A stretch of DNA of 64,000 nucleotides from the NCBI GenBank assembly GCA_024220505.1, contig JAKZZE010000012.1:1-64000 (forward strand), given 5' to 3'. Position 1 is the stretch's first letter, and every line of letters begins with the position of its first letter. The notes beneath the pieces were generated by a model. The model was given only the letters and a program-made list of their open reading frames with translations, did not search any database and had not been told where the DNA came from. Positions 20,344 to 31,107 of the stretch are shown here, piece by piece. Position numbers and translations under genes: made by a program. This DNA is from Rhizopus arrhizus. Lineage: Eukaryota; Mucoromycota; Mucoromycetes; Mucorales; Rhizopodaceae.

Positions 20344-21689
20344 ATGGAACAACGAAAAATCGATCAGATGGCAACATATTTGCAAACTATGCAAATTCCA
20401 GAAGATGAAACAAGAAGCTTACAAAAATTCCTCATTAGGGAATCCCCTAATTTCACTTTGTACAAAGACACATTATATAGATACAATACGGAAAATGGAA
20501 CCATACGAAAGGTTCTCAACAAGCAAGAAGCCCAAGAAATGATGGATGCGTATCATCAACATCCTCTAGGTGGACACTTAGCATACAATAATACCTTACA
20601 TAAAATTGCAACTCGGTACTATTGGGACAACATGGCGAAGGATATTTTTGAATACGTCAAAACGTGTTCTAGATGTCAAGTATTTGGGAAAAAATCATTG
20701 AAAGAAGAACTTTATCCAGTTCCCGTTTCCATAAAACCTTTTGATAGAGTAGCATTGGACGTGAAACATGTACAAACCTCAAGATCAGGACACCGCTATA
20801 TTGTCGCAGCAATTGATTACCTCACAAAATATGTTGAAGCAAGACCGTTACGATTTCAGACTTCTTCAGAGATTGCTCTATTTCTATACGAAGATATTAT
20901 TTGCAGACATGGATGTCCAACCATCATGGTTACTGATAACGGAAAACCTTTCTTAAGTGGTTTGGTACGCAAAGTTTGCCAAGCTTATTCTATTATTCAC
21001 AAGACTACAACACCGTACAACCCACAAAGTAATGGCCTGATTGAACGATTCAATCGAACACTTGGTCAAATTCTACAAAAACGATCAGACACTGAAAAAG
21101 AAGACTGGGATCTCTATCTACCAGCTACCTTATTTGCATATCGTTCAATTAAGCAAGCTACGACAAAACAGTCGCCATTTTTCTTAATGTATGGCTATGA
21201 ACCAAAAACGCCGTTTGATATAGACAACCGAATATTTGAGAAAAGCTCTCACAAATTTGAAACAGTGTTATGGCACAGGACCACTCACCAAATTCATAAT
21301 CTTAATTGGGTACGTGAGCAATCAGCACAGGCCATTAAGCAAACTCAGGCTGCTCAAAAGAAAGCTATAGAGAACAAGATCTTAGATGAACGAAAAGAAC
21401 TGAAGCCCCCTTTCAGACTCGGTGATATGGTTCTCCTGTACAAAGATTACATGTCTACATCTTGGTCTGGAAAGCTACAAGACAAATGGGAAGGCCCTTA
21501 CATCATTCAAAATAATTTAGGAAAAGGAACTTATCACATAAAAAATACGAATCCAAACGATACTCGGATAAGAAGAGTTCATGGGAATAGACTGAAACCA
21601 TACGTTATACCAAATACAATGTGGAACGCTGAAAACGAGAGAAATGTTTCAAGTTTGGTTTTGGACAAGGAAACGAATGAATTGTTTCA

Positions 21690-21693
<4 letters not shown>
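20344..21693 (+). CDS. int: gypsy integrase, copy 2 (449 aa)
   Basis: Same protein as copy 1 with HHCC (H73, H78, C108, C111), D139, D198, E234 and the GPY motif. It remains intact although pol upstream is frameshifted, because it is an independent ORF. Followed by an A-run of about 58 nt. Confidence 0.9.
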
Positions 21694-21755
<62 letters not shown>

Positions 21756-21856
21756 AAACAAAAAGTTACACAACAGTTTTTCAACAATATATATATATCG
21801 ACCTTATTATCAACAAAAAAAAATAATAATAATAGCAAGCAATTAACTATCAAGGA

Positions 21857-22663
21857 ATGGACCAAACACAATATCTCAGAGAACAAGCCAAGATTACTGT
21901 CGAAAAAATGGCCAGAGACATTCAAGAAGGCAACGGCAATGCCGCTGATTATATCAAATGGTTATTACAAGTCTACTTCAAGACTTTGTATGTTGCAAAA
22001 AGGGCAGATGGTCTTAGAGAAGGTTTGGAGATGTATATTAGCTTCATGGAGAATGAAGAGGGCTTAAAGAACTTCGAGTTCTTTATTGGAGAAGAGGCTA
22101 TAACCAAAAAGGACTATATTGATAAACTGGTATTGAAAATCCAGCAAGAAGTGGACAAAGAAGAATTCGAGGATATGATTGCCAATCCAGAGAAACATGA
22201 AAAGCCTATTGAGTATGGAGTAAATTATAATGAGGATATACTTACTGAACTTGAGAACTGGTCTTGGGAAACGCCCGACATGAAACCCATTGTTGTTCTC
22301 TATGAAGAAAACATCAAAGAAGAATTTGAATTGTCACAACACTACCAGAAGGAACAAGAAAAATTTGAACATATCCGAGAACAGGTACTAAATAGACTGG
22401 CAACAACAATAGTGGATTGGAGCCACATCAAGTTTGAACAGCCAAGGAACAATGAAAGATGTATACAACTCTATGTTGCAGCTAGGAACGAGGCACTCAG
22501 GTTTGTGTTGAATGGATGCACGATTCATAAAAATTTGTATAAAAAAATAAGAAAACTGGATGACTGGGGAAGAGTCTCAATGCTCGAGGACGAGCAAGCG
22601 GTTGTAGCGGGCATCTGTAACGAAGATTACAACATAAACACCAGCAATGGCTGCGGTTTGTGA
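21857..22663 (+). CDS. extra ORF overlapping the 3' LTR, copy 2 (268 aa)
   Basis: Same as the copy 1 ORF at 14345-15151. Its last codons lie in LTR 3 (22616 onward). The intact state in both units, next to a broken pol, is compatible with selection or simply with youth. Confidence 0.78.
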   Translation: MDQTQYLREQAKITVEKMARDIQEGNGNAADYIKWLLQVYFKTLYVAKRADGLREGLEMYISFMENEEGLKNFEFFIGEEAITKKDYIDKLVLKIQQEVDKEEFEDMIANPEKHEKPIEYGVNYNEDILTELENWSWETPDMKPIVVLYEENIKEEFELSQHYQKEQEKFEHIREQVLNRLATTIVDWSHIKFEQPRNNERCIQLYVAARNEALRFVLNGCTIHKNLYKKIRKLDDWGRVSMLEDEQAVVAGICNEDYNINTSNGCGL

Positions 22664-23165
22664 TTTTTAATTTTGAACCTTATTCTTTTTTTGAACTTTA
22701 TTTCAAAATCAAACTTTATATCGAAATCAAACCTTATATTGAAATCAAACCTTATATCAAAATGAAACTTTATTTTTCTTTGTCTATAAAATAGACAAGT
22801 TTTTATTTTTATTTTACTTCACTTCTCTTGACATATACATTTTAACTTTACTTATCTTAAATATATTTTATCCAATAAATCAAGTATCTTTATCCCTGAA
22901 TCTTTTGGTATAATACTCTTAAAATACAAGCAAGACAAGTCCCTTGAAGTCAATTATCTTCATTGTAAACATTCTTAAAACTCTTATCAAGTTACCTTAT
23001 TACAAGCAAGTTTGATCTACTTAACAAGATCTGGTGGTCACTTACAAACGAATTTAATACCAATACTTTACCCAACTCTTATTTTTTTTTATTCACTTTC
23101 GTCAACTTTACTCTATTTCAAAACCGTTAACTCTTACAAGCCATTGAAGCAACAAAAAAATTACA
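22616..23165 (+). repeat. gypsy LTR 3 (3' LTR of the array)
   Basis: 550 bp, ends ATTACA, followed by GGGC (23166-23169), the partner of 7590-7593. Confidence 0.92.
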
Positions 23166-23225
23166 GGGCGTCAGTTTCCTAAGCAAGAGGTCACTAGTTC
23201 GACCCTTACATACACCTTTTTTTGA
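23166..23225 (+). other. tRNA-Arg(CCT)-like module, left Merlin arm (3' part)
   Basis: Continues the tRNA-like sequence cut at 7593: anticodon-loop-like TTCCTAA, then box-B-like AGTTCGACC and a T-run terminator near 23217-23223. Arms pair poorly (the T arm in particular), so it is not a functional tRNA. It is the inverse of the module in the right Merlin arm and reads inward. Confidence 0.55.
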
Positions 23226-23626
23226 AATTTTGGTAGTAATTTTTTAAGTCTGAGTTTTTTCTTTTTGTGACTTAAATTTTTTGAAATAAATTTTTTTCCA
23301 TTGTAACACACACAATGGGAAAATATAAAAAAAAAAATTGTACCACAAGAACTGTATGAATACAGAAAGCTGTATGAATACAGACAGTGTCTGAATTCAG
23401 ATGGCTATGTAGATTCATACAAAAATTTTCCACACTAAAAACCAAAACAACAGATAATCAGAAAACTCAAAAAACATATAAATACCTCGACATTTTAACA
23501 GCAAACTTACTTACTTACTTACCTTTGAACTTACTTTTATTTACTTTACTTGTTGATCATTTTAATAAATATCATACAAAGTAAATCTCTTTTGTTTTTC
23601 TTTTATTTTACTTAACATCAAGAACA

Positions 23627-23790
23627 AGAAGTCCCTTGAAGTATATACACTTCATTGTAAATCCTTTTTATTTTATTTTATCTTTATTTTACCTTTTTAT
23701 TTTTACTTTACTCAAAACAGTCTGATCTACTTAACAAGATCTGGTGGTCACTTAACCCAAGCAACTCTTATTCAAATCATTACTCTTTTT
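23627..23790 (+). repeat. diverged gypsy-LTR-like sequence upstream of the Merlin gene
   Basis: Shares blocks with the 550-bp LTR, such as AAGTCCCTTGAAGT, TTCATTGTAAA and a run starting TGATCTACTTAACAAGATCT, in the same order and orientation. It is clearly diverged and lacks recognisable LTR ends. It lies 165-330 bp before the Merlin start codon and could supply its promoter (inference). 23226-23626 is otherwise AT-rich DNA without a gene. Confidence 0.6.
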
Positions 23791-23955
23791 GAAATCAAAT
23801 CCTACCTAAACCTTTGATCTTACATCAAGACTCTCTTAAATCAAACCTATTTAACACTATATAAACCATATAAACTCCAATCTCACACCATTTCGCGTTT
23901 TTCCTCTTTTTTTTTTCTTCCCTTTTTACATTTTTCAAATTAAAGTTAGTATATT

Positions 23956-25349
23956 ATGTCTTTTATCAACATTTCAACTGCAAACTACACCAATCCTGCT
24001 GGTATTCGTCGTCAAAGACCTGTTACTTCACCAAGCAACCCTATTATTATTGTTGATTCTGATGAAGAAGTAGAAGAAATGCGTTTAGAAACTGAACAAA
24101 CTTCAGATTTGGATGAAGCATTTATTTCTATCAATAACGACGATAATGAGGAATTATTGGAAATAGAAGATTTTGAAGTTGATGAAGAGTTACATGACAG
24201 TAATATTTTGCCAGACAATTGGAGCATAGAGCAAAATGTTCCTATTATGTCCACCAGAACGTTTTTTTTAACTTTTGGAACAGAAGAAGCTTGTATGCAG
24301 TAAGTATAAAAGTATAACGAAATATTCTTTTATGCAATATTAGTAACTCTATTTTTTTTTTTATAAATTAGATTTTTTATTAATAATGGAATTTATTATG
24401 GAAGCAATACTGTTTATCGTTGCAATGGTGCTGAAGGAAGTATTATGTACTTGGAACAAACAGGAAGTATTCCACGTTGGAGATGTAATGGCATAATAAT
24501 AAACCAAGAAACCGGTGAAAAGTGCTGTAATGGACGTCAAATAGCCGTACGAAATGCTTCCTTTTTTAGTCATCGCAACTTACCAACCTATGACACACTT
24601 TCGATTCTTTACTTTTGGAGTTTAAAAATACGCCGCATGACAATTTCTACCATGGTTGGATGCTCTCCTAATACAGTACGTAAAACATTAACAGATTGGT
24701 ACCAAGTCTTACAAGAAGATTTGCAGCAAAACGACTGTAAAATTGGAGGCTATGATGTGGATGGAAATCCAATCGTGGTAGAAATTGATGAATCAAAGTT
24801 TGGAAAACGAAAGTATCATCGTGGACACCGTGTGGAGGGTGTTTGGGTGGTTGGTGGTGTGGAAAAGACACCTGAACGAAAGTGTTTTCTAGTTGTAGTT
24901 AATAACAGAAACACGGAAACGATGGATACAATTATCCAAAACTATGTTGCAGATGGATCGATAGTACATACAGACTGTTGGCGAGCCTACGAAAATATGG
25001 TAAACCTTGGAATGAATTTAATACATCGAACTGTCAACCATAGTGTAACATTTCGCGATGGCGATGTTCACACTAACACTATTGAGGGTAAGAATAAGAT
25101 TACTATATACAAAGGTTTATAGTTCAAAATTATTCTAAAATTTCTTTAGGAACATGGAATGGAATAAAAATGAATGTAACTCCTGCTCTCAGAACGAAGA
25201 AAATGATGCCTTGGTTGCTTATTGAATTTATTTGGCGAAGAAAGCATCATAACGACATATTTAACAGTATAATAAATTGCCTTAAGAATGTTAGCTTTGA
25301 TCGAGCTCAACGTAATCCAGCCTGGCTAACAGAACTTGCTGCAGAATAA
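23956..25349 (+). CDS. Merlin / ISXO2-like transposase (419 aa)
   Basis: Three exons join in frame: 23956-24299, 24372-25087, 25150-25349. Residues 1-115 are acidic and Ser-rich; about 125-170 carry cysteines (RCNG, RWRCNG, KCCNG) of a zinc-ribbon type; then a helix-turn-helix-like stretch (MTISTMVGCSPNTVRKTL). The ISXO2/IS1595-type DDE core shows D254 (VEIDESKFGKRKYHRGH), D316 (VHTDCWRAY) and E353 (NTIEGTWNGIK), spacing 61 and 36. These enzymes cut and paste elements with 8-9 bp duplications. No disabling change is seen, so the gene may be active even though the element's left TIR is split. Merlin elements are known from animals and some fungi; calling this one Merlin rests on the domain type. 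Confidence 0.86.
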
Positions 25350-25599
25350 TAATTATAATAGAAAATAAAAGTAAAAATCTTTGTTAAAATGTTAATATTA
25401 TTTGAAGCAAGTATTATTAATACTTTATGTAAAAAAATAGCCAAAGTGTTAAGATAATCAATTTAAAAAAAAAATTGTAATGGTATTCGTTTTTGTGTGT
25501 TTACAATATAAATACAAAATAAAACGATACATAAAAGCGTTAATTTAAAAAAACGAATCACAGCTATAAAACTGCAATTGCAACTTCCTAAAAAAAAAA

Positions 25600-25737
25600 A
25601 AAAAAAAGGATGCACCGCACGTTTCGAACCGGTGACCTCTTGCTTAGGAAACTGACGCCCTAACCAATCTGGACAATAACATGCATAATACATTTATATT
25701 TTACGGGTTATTACAGCTAGATGCCTAAAATGGGGAT
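25600..25737 (-). repeat. Merlin right inverted repeat
   Basis: Inverse of 7512-7593 joined to 23166-23225. It contains a tRNA-like module and a T-run read inward. 25350-25599 is the AT-rich 3' flank of the transposase gene without further features. Confidence 0.8.
25608..25677 (-). other. degenerate tRNA-Arg(CCT)-like module in the right Merlin arm
   Basis: On the minus strand it has a D-arm-like GATTGGTTAGGGCG (near box A), the anticodon-loop-like TTCCTAA (anticodon CCT), box B GGTTCGAAAC, and a run of 17 T directly after it. The T stem and acceptor stem do not pair well, so a functional tRNA is unlikely; a Pol III-transcribed relic or SINE-like head is possible. Confidence 0.55.
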
Positions 25738-25744
25738 TTCCTAA

Positions 25745-26525
25745 TAAGGAAATTGAAAATTTTAAAGTCCGACGGCAGCAAAGTTACAATTAACCAAAGC
25801 CGGAGAAGCATCAATGGTTGGACGATGAATTGAGACCGGTGGAGCTTGCTTCGCAATGGTATCTAAATAAGAGTTAATGAGTGGGTCTTCGCTAATACCT
25901 GCAGTATCATCATGAAGATGAGCCACCGCTGTTCGTAGACTTTTGAGGGTAGAGGCTTGCATATTGTGTTCTTGACGCATGTTGGCCAAAAAGTTTACGA
26001 CATCCGAAGGGTTGAAGCTCGTAAATGAGACATTGCTTCTAGTAGCCCAAGCCAAGAAACGTAACTGATTACGCCGGTATTGCTGGTTGGTTGCATTGTC
26101 AGCTAAACGTTCCGCCAAGAGATCTTCAACCGCTTGTGCATTGAGATTTTGGCGTTCTAGTTTAGACCGGATAATGTCCACACGGAGAGCATCCAATGTC
26201 GGTGGAGCAACGGATGAGGAGTTCGTGGAGACGTTGTCTGGACCGACTGTGGAGGCAACAGCAAGGGAGCCGTCAAAGCTAGACGTTGGAGGAGCGGAAA
26301 CCAAATCGCACTGGGCCAGTAAGGTACCACCAGAGTTACCCGAGGAAGTTGTTCCTGCACAACCTTGTGGAGTACTTTCGTAATGAGGTTTCAGGGAGGG
26401 TTGATGAACGGATGGTGAAACATCGTCCACGGGATGGTAAACGCATCCATGTGGATAGCGCCCGGATCGGGTAGCCAAGATACGTACTTTGGCAATAGCT
26501 TGGTTGTCCTGTTGGTGAAGAGGTC
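25745..26525 (-). pseudogene. DIRS: RNase H 3' remainder and N-terminus of a tyrosine recombinase ORF
   Basis: One frame continues the RT/RH protein (LPKYVSWLPDP, HHPFINPPW). An overlapping frame carries a helical phage-integrase SAM-like segment (LLAERLADNATNQQYRRNQL, FNPSDVVNFLANMRQEH). Overlap of these ORFs is usual in DIRS elements. The catalytic C-terminal part of the recombinase (R...HxxR...Y) is missing because the Merlin end lies at 25737. Confidence 0.72.
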
Positions 26526-26853
26526 TGTGGTATTTACACATATAATAAAGTAATACTGTAAATTACTACGAACAATGATCATCCAAATTAGGAATATCGG
26601 ACATTGTATTATGCCACGTCAAATAAAATCATATCCCGATCCACTCCAGAATATTCTAACAAGTTCCTGAATCAGGATTAATAATTACTTCTTGATAAAA
26701 GATGTTAAACAATACCAATCATCCGTGGATAGAAAAGTATAAATACCCTCATATTTTTAACTTGAATAAAGGACAATCTACTTTGAGTCTCACTTATTTT
26801 TATATTTGTTGATTGACTTAGTACTTTTTTATATATAAACCCTAAATATCACA
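26526..26853. repeat. solo LTR in DIRS, TSD AGGTC
   Basis: 328 bp, TGTGGTATTT...AATATCACA, flanked by AGGTC at 26521-26525 and 26854-26858. Removing it rejoins the DIRS coding frame at a conserved site (SVDL|FTNRT). Confidence 0.85.
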
Positions 26854-26858
26854 AGGTC

Positions 26859-27041
26859 GACCGAGAAAGGTCCCCAGAGGTGCGATATTTGTTGGAATAT
26901 TGAGGGCTTGATTCTCCACTGATTCTTGAAGAAGGTCCTGCGTGATTCCATATCTGCTATCGTGTTGTTCACTCCGCTGATGTGTTGTGCCTGAATCACT
27001 ATCTTGCGCTGTAGACACCAATTCCAGACTTCGGTTGCTAG
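26859..27041 (-). pseudogene. DIRS RNase H, C-terminal segment
   Basis: Reads ATEVWNWCLQRKIVIQAQHI and HLWGPFSVDL, typical of DIRS-type RNase H. It lies between the two solo LTRs and is continuous with 27506-28405 once the insertion 27042-27500 and one TSD copy are removed. Confidence 0.75.
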
Positions 27042-27500
27042 TGTTGTAAACATAGTTATTTTCTATATGATATCAGTTGTATTAAAATTAATAACGATAC
27101 ACAAAAGATTAAACTATGATTGAACAATTCCACACTTTTCCAAATTTAGAACAATAAGATCAATATCTGTCATCCTAGAGAGTCTAATCAATTGTCAACC
27201 CCAAAAGTAATTAGATCAAAGTTAATTGACTGGTTATTATTTCTATTGTTCAACTTCAGATGCATATATTAGAACATCGACAAGCTTTAGCTTAATCATT
27301 GGTTCTTCAGCACGACATCGTGACCGAGTCTATATCTTTTATATCTACGCTCACAAAGAATATAAATAGATGCCAACTTTTTATCCATAAAGCGAGGCCT
27401 TTCGCAATATAAAGAAATCTGCAATAAAGAAGGATTTTAATTTTATATTGCTGCTATTGTTTTTTTGTTTAATTTTTTATTTAATCTTGCGATTAAAACA
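27042..27500. repeat. solo LTR in DIRS, TSD GCTAG
   Basis: 459 bp, TGTTGTAAACATAG...GATTAAAACA, flanked by GCTAG at 27037-27041 and 27501-27505. The 5' 260 bp recur at 35295-35555. Confidence 0.88.
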
Positions 27501-27505
27501 GCTAG

Positions 27506-28405
27506 TTCCAATAATGCCAGAGAGCGAGTCCCGCCTTGTTTGTTGATATAGGATAGGCTGGTAGTGTTGTCCGTTTGAATTAAGATTGTGGAATGCTCTG
27601 GAAGGGGAAAAGTCTGAAGTGCCAGAAAAGCAGCTTTGAGTTCTCGCCAATTGATTGATTGTTCCGCTTCCCATTGAGTCCAGTAGCCATGAGCTCGATG
27701 TTGATTCCAACTGCAACCCCATCCCGTATTGCTCGCGTCCACAAATATGGTTTGCGTTGGTGTCGATGGGAGGATCGAGCGACCATTCCACTTCTGGAGG
27801 TTGTGGTACCACCATGATAGTTCCTGCAGACTAGCTGGATCCAAGGCTCGAGGAGTGTCCCAATCGGCATCCGTCTTGACTGTATGGTTCTTGTAATAAA
27901 GAAGATGTCGAGTGTACAGACGAGCTGGAAATACCGCAAACGTGGCCGCTTGGATGCGCATCGTTAAGCTGTGAATGACTCGAGGACGTTGACGGTTGGG
28001 CTTGTCCAAAACTTGCTTGACCGATCGTCTGATATCTCGCAGTTTCTTCAACGGGAGAGCAGCTGTCATCTTTTTGGTATTCAATACGAAGCCTAGATGT
28101 TCCAGTTGTTGGGTTGGTGTCAAAACTGACTTCTTGAAGTTGATCATCCAGCCTAGTTGTTGAAGAAGGGAGACTACCATTTGGGATTGCTGAAGAGCTA
28201 ATTCCTTGTTGTCTACTATTAAGAGCCAGTCGTCCAAGTATGCTGAGATTCTGATGCCTTGAGATCGCAAGTGTTCTAAGATGGACCTGCAGACTTTTGT
28301 GAAGACATAAGGACTTGAGGCTAACCCAAAGGCGATTGTACGGTATTGGTAAACTTTGTCCTTCCATTTCAGGCGTAAAAGGCGTCTCGATTCCGAATGG
28401 AGACC
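27506..28405 (-). pseudogene. DIRS reverse transcriptase / RNase H fragment
   Basis: Shows VGLHSESRRLLRLKWKDK, FGLASSPYVFTK, AYLDDWLLI (catalytic YLDD), HLGFVLNTKKM, and an RNase H start TIFVDASNTGWGC with INWRELKA and IQTDNTTSLSYI. These are signatures of DIRS-like RTs. The N-terminal palm part is missing beyond the Tc1-like end at 28406. The frame itself has no stops over about 300 codons, so decay is mainly by insertion and truncation. Confidence 0.82.
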
Positions 28406-28407
28406 TA

Positions 28408-30344
28408 CAGTAGCGGACAAAACTGGTGCACAAAACTTTTTTTCAGCTTTTAACTACCATTACCTGCTCATGGTAATTGCAATAGTCATGAAACTGTACT
28501 AGAAGGAGGATATACTAGTCATTGTAATTTATGTATGTTCTAAGCATGGCATTGTTAAAACTGAGCGATAAGCGTGCTTTAAATTTATAAAATTTTATAT
28601 TTTCTAAAAACCGCAAAAGTGGCTAAGACCTTAGACTTTATATAATCATCTCATCTCTTGATATCATCGGATGTTCTTCTTTGCATATGCTAATAATATG
28701 CGTGTATATCATTTTCAATAAAAGAACCCGGCTCTTTAACTACTCTTTTCCAAAGATCATCGACCCTTTTTGATCTAGTGTCGCATCATCATACCTTTGC
28801 CATCAATTGCCACCTGGCATGCTTAAGCGGACTTAGGCCGGGATTAGTGGCGGCTAAACTTGTAGCACAGAAGCGCTGTTATCAAATATTGAGTTTGTGA
28901 CATGCGTCGACTTGTGCCTTGTGTCATTGTCATACTGAAACGAGAGATTACGACGTTTTAGACCACTATACGCTAGGCTTTTGTGGTATGAAGTAAGCGA
29001 AATATATGTGTATATTTATGAGTTCATTATACCATCATATACTTGACACACATATTCCGGTCTTCAATATCTAATACAGCCTTAAAACATAACAGAGCAG
29101 CCAGCATGCTTCATTGTTTGATCACCGTGAAAAAATCGCTCAGGTTGCTCGACTTGCTTTCAATATTAGTGTATACTATCTGCATCCGTAATGTTCATAT
29201 TTGTTTCATTGCTAAAGATAGCAGATTTCCAGCCCTCTATTGTATACAATGGCTTGTCGTGATACCACATTCATCGCTTTTTCCGGCTAATACAGCTGAT
29301 GAAATTCTTCGATTCCTTACTTCCAGACTCAAAATCTAGCTTCCTACAGTGCCTTCAGACTGACAATTTGCTAATACTGTATCTTAAGGTCCTCAACATG
29401 TGCTGAGCATCGGAAACTGTGTGTAACGGACCTTGTCCAAGCTTTAGGTTGGTGATTGAGCTAGTAACTTTTCAGACTAAAAGCGGGAGACCTTCATGAT
29501 CACAAGACATTAAGTTTCTTTCTTCCCTCTTTCTCCTGTTGATTGTCCATTTAGAGATTCTTGTTATTCTAGAAATATCTGTTGTCGTACGAACTAAGTG
29601 TATTCGAGATCTCAGAGTTTCGTTTTTACAGTTGCTTATTTTCTTAAACATATAAGGCTAGTACTTTGTTATAGTTGTCGTATTTACTCTAATAATTTCC
29701 TTAATGTCGTGTGAGATCACTCAAAAGATTCTTAAAATTAATAATTTGACTGTATATCATATATAGCACTTCGTGCTATGTACGATAAACAGCCCACACA
29801 ATTTATACCGTACTACCTCGGACCCTAAATCATATTGTTATATTCTAAGACGTAGTTTGTATTGAATGGGCTCTCTCTCTCGTCCTTACTCAATAAAGAG
29901 GTTCAAGAGACTCATCGATTATTTGATTTATTCTTAATTTTATTAATCGAGAGAAACAACACGCCTATTCCACAATAGTGAATAGGGTAAAAACAAAGGG
30001 GGGGGGGATTCAATGGGAAATACAAAATAACTACGGTTTTATATATTTTTTATGAGCTACTAAGATCCACTAATATGCGGTGAAATCTGAAAGCAAACGG
30101 GAGAGATATGGGGAAAATTGAAAGTAGGCTAGACAAGCACCACATTTTTGGCGAAAATTGAAATATGCAAAAAATCACTAAAAATGACCTTATGCCTGGG
30201 GGATGTCCGGTACAGTTCCGGTTTACATAACATAATGTATATTTTGGACTGTCTTTCAGATGGTATACGCCACAAAAGTCGCAGACATATGGCGGAGATA
30301 CAATGTTGATTTTAATTTTTGTGCACCAGTTTTGTCCGCTACTG
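28408..30344 (-). mobile_element. decayed Tc1/mariner-like element with TA flanks
   Basis: Ends are inverted: CAGTAGCGGACAAAACTGG at 28408 and the inverse at 30344, each bordered by TA (28406-28407, 30345-30346). Minus-strand remnants near 29030-29270 resemble a Tc1 DDE region (EGWKSAIFSNETNMN, HGDQTMKHAG) with stops. Flanks differ in kind: DIRS coding on the left, LTR sequence on the right, with neither continued on the other side. The interior also has LTR-like polyadenylation regions near 28720 and 29890, so it is probably a composite. Confidence 0.68.
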
Positions 30345-30346
30345 TA

Positions 30347-30797
30347 GTTTAGTGATAGTATGAGCATGTTGAATAAGGAATGACGATTACTTACCGGATC
30401 ATCATTAGTCATGAAAACATTTATCCTGACTGAGATATTATTGTTAACAATGATATCCAATCACGGAACTAAAAGTCTTTATATTCATCCGTACCGTCTC
30501 CTTAAATAGTTATATCTGAAACCATCCCAATAGCATAATTGACAATACAAGCTAGGAACAGGCTAAACTAATAAGTAGAAATAGTAATCATCTATTCTGT
30601 CAAGTTGATTATAAATTTGTCCTAATTGTTTATCCATATCATGTCTATAAATACTCTCACTTTTTACATGTAGAATTTATTTTTAATCTTAATCATATAA
30701 TAGTTATCTTAACTTAATAAAGAGATACCAAGTTCTAACAGTATTTCTTTATCTTTGTTGCTATTACATTTTACCTAAAACTCCCCTTCCTAAACAG
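30347..30797 (-). repeat. 5' part of an LTR-A family copy, minus orientation
   Basis: Inverse of the first two thirds of the 647-bp LTR at 34065-34711 (starts TGTTTAGGAAGGGGAG reading down from 30797). It stops exactly at the TA next to the Tc1-like element. Confidence 0.75.
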
Positions 30798-31107
30798 TCT
30801 GTCATAGATTATCTTTTATTCTGGGAATTCCTCACTGATTTGAGTAAGGCTATTTTACGCGTTATTTCAATTATATGAAAGATTAGCAGTATTCCTGATA
30901 TTGGATTGGATTTTGTTATTTTAGTTGATACTTCTTCTTATCAAAGAGCTCTCATTAATACAAAACATATTCTTTTAAAATATGTTTAATTGGAATTAAT
31001 TGTATGATCTTATTTAAATAAACTTATATTTTTATTTTATTTAATTATGATCTTGTATTAAGACTTATATTTATCAATGTCTACTACGATCAGTTACTGT
31101 TCTACAA

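Larger units (their letters stand above)
7594..23165 (+). mobile_element. tandem Ty3/gypsy array: LTR-unit-LTR-unit-LTR
   Basis: Three 550-bp LTRs (7594-8143, 15104-15653, 22616-23165) separate two almost identical internal regions. The whole is flanked by a single 4-bp direct repeat GGGC (7590-7593 and 23166-23169), so the array entered as one unit or grew after one insertion, for example by unequal LTR recombination. Domain order PR-RT-RH-IN is that of Ty3/gypsy (Metaviridae). Between units I saw only a 1-nt deletion in copy 2 pol and a 3-nt length change in a poly(A) run. Confidence 0.93.
7512..25737. mobile_element. Merlin (ISXO2-like) DNA transposon, interrupted by a gypsy array
   Basis: The ends are long inverted repeats: left arm 7512-7593 continuing at 23166 to about 23225, right arm about 25600-25737. 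The arms match at roughly nine positions in ten over about 115 bp (for example TAGCTGTAATAACCCGTAA on the left and its inverse at about 25705-25725). Between them is an ISXO2/IS1016-type transposase gene (23956-25349), the hallmark of the Merlin superfamily. The gypsy array 7594-23165 splits the left arm. The outer left flank was replaced by CACTA elements, so the Merlin TSD cannot be read, and the outermost TIR base is uncertain. Its right side abuts a truncated DIRS element. Confidence 0.72.
25745..28405 (-). mobile_element. truncated DIRS-type retrotransposon with two solo LTR insertions
   Basis: On the minus strand an RT with YLDD, an RNase H, and the N-terminal part of a tyrosine-recombinase-type ORF follow each other, the DIRS order. 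Two solo LTRs (27042-27500 and 26526-26853) each sit in the RNase H region with 5-bp TSDs. It is cut on one side by Merlin (25737) and on the other by a Tc1-like end (28406). Confidence 0.8.
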
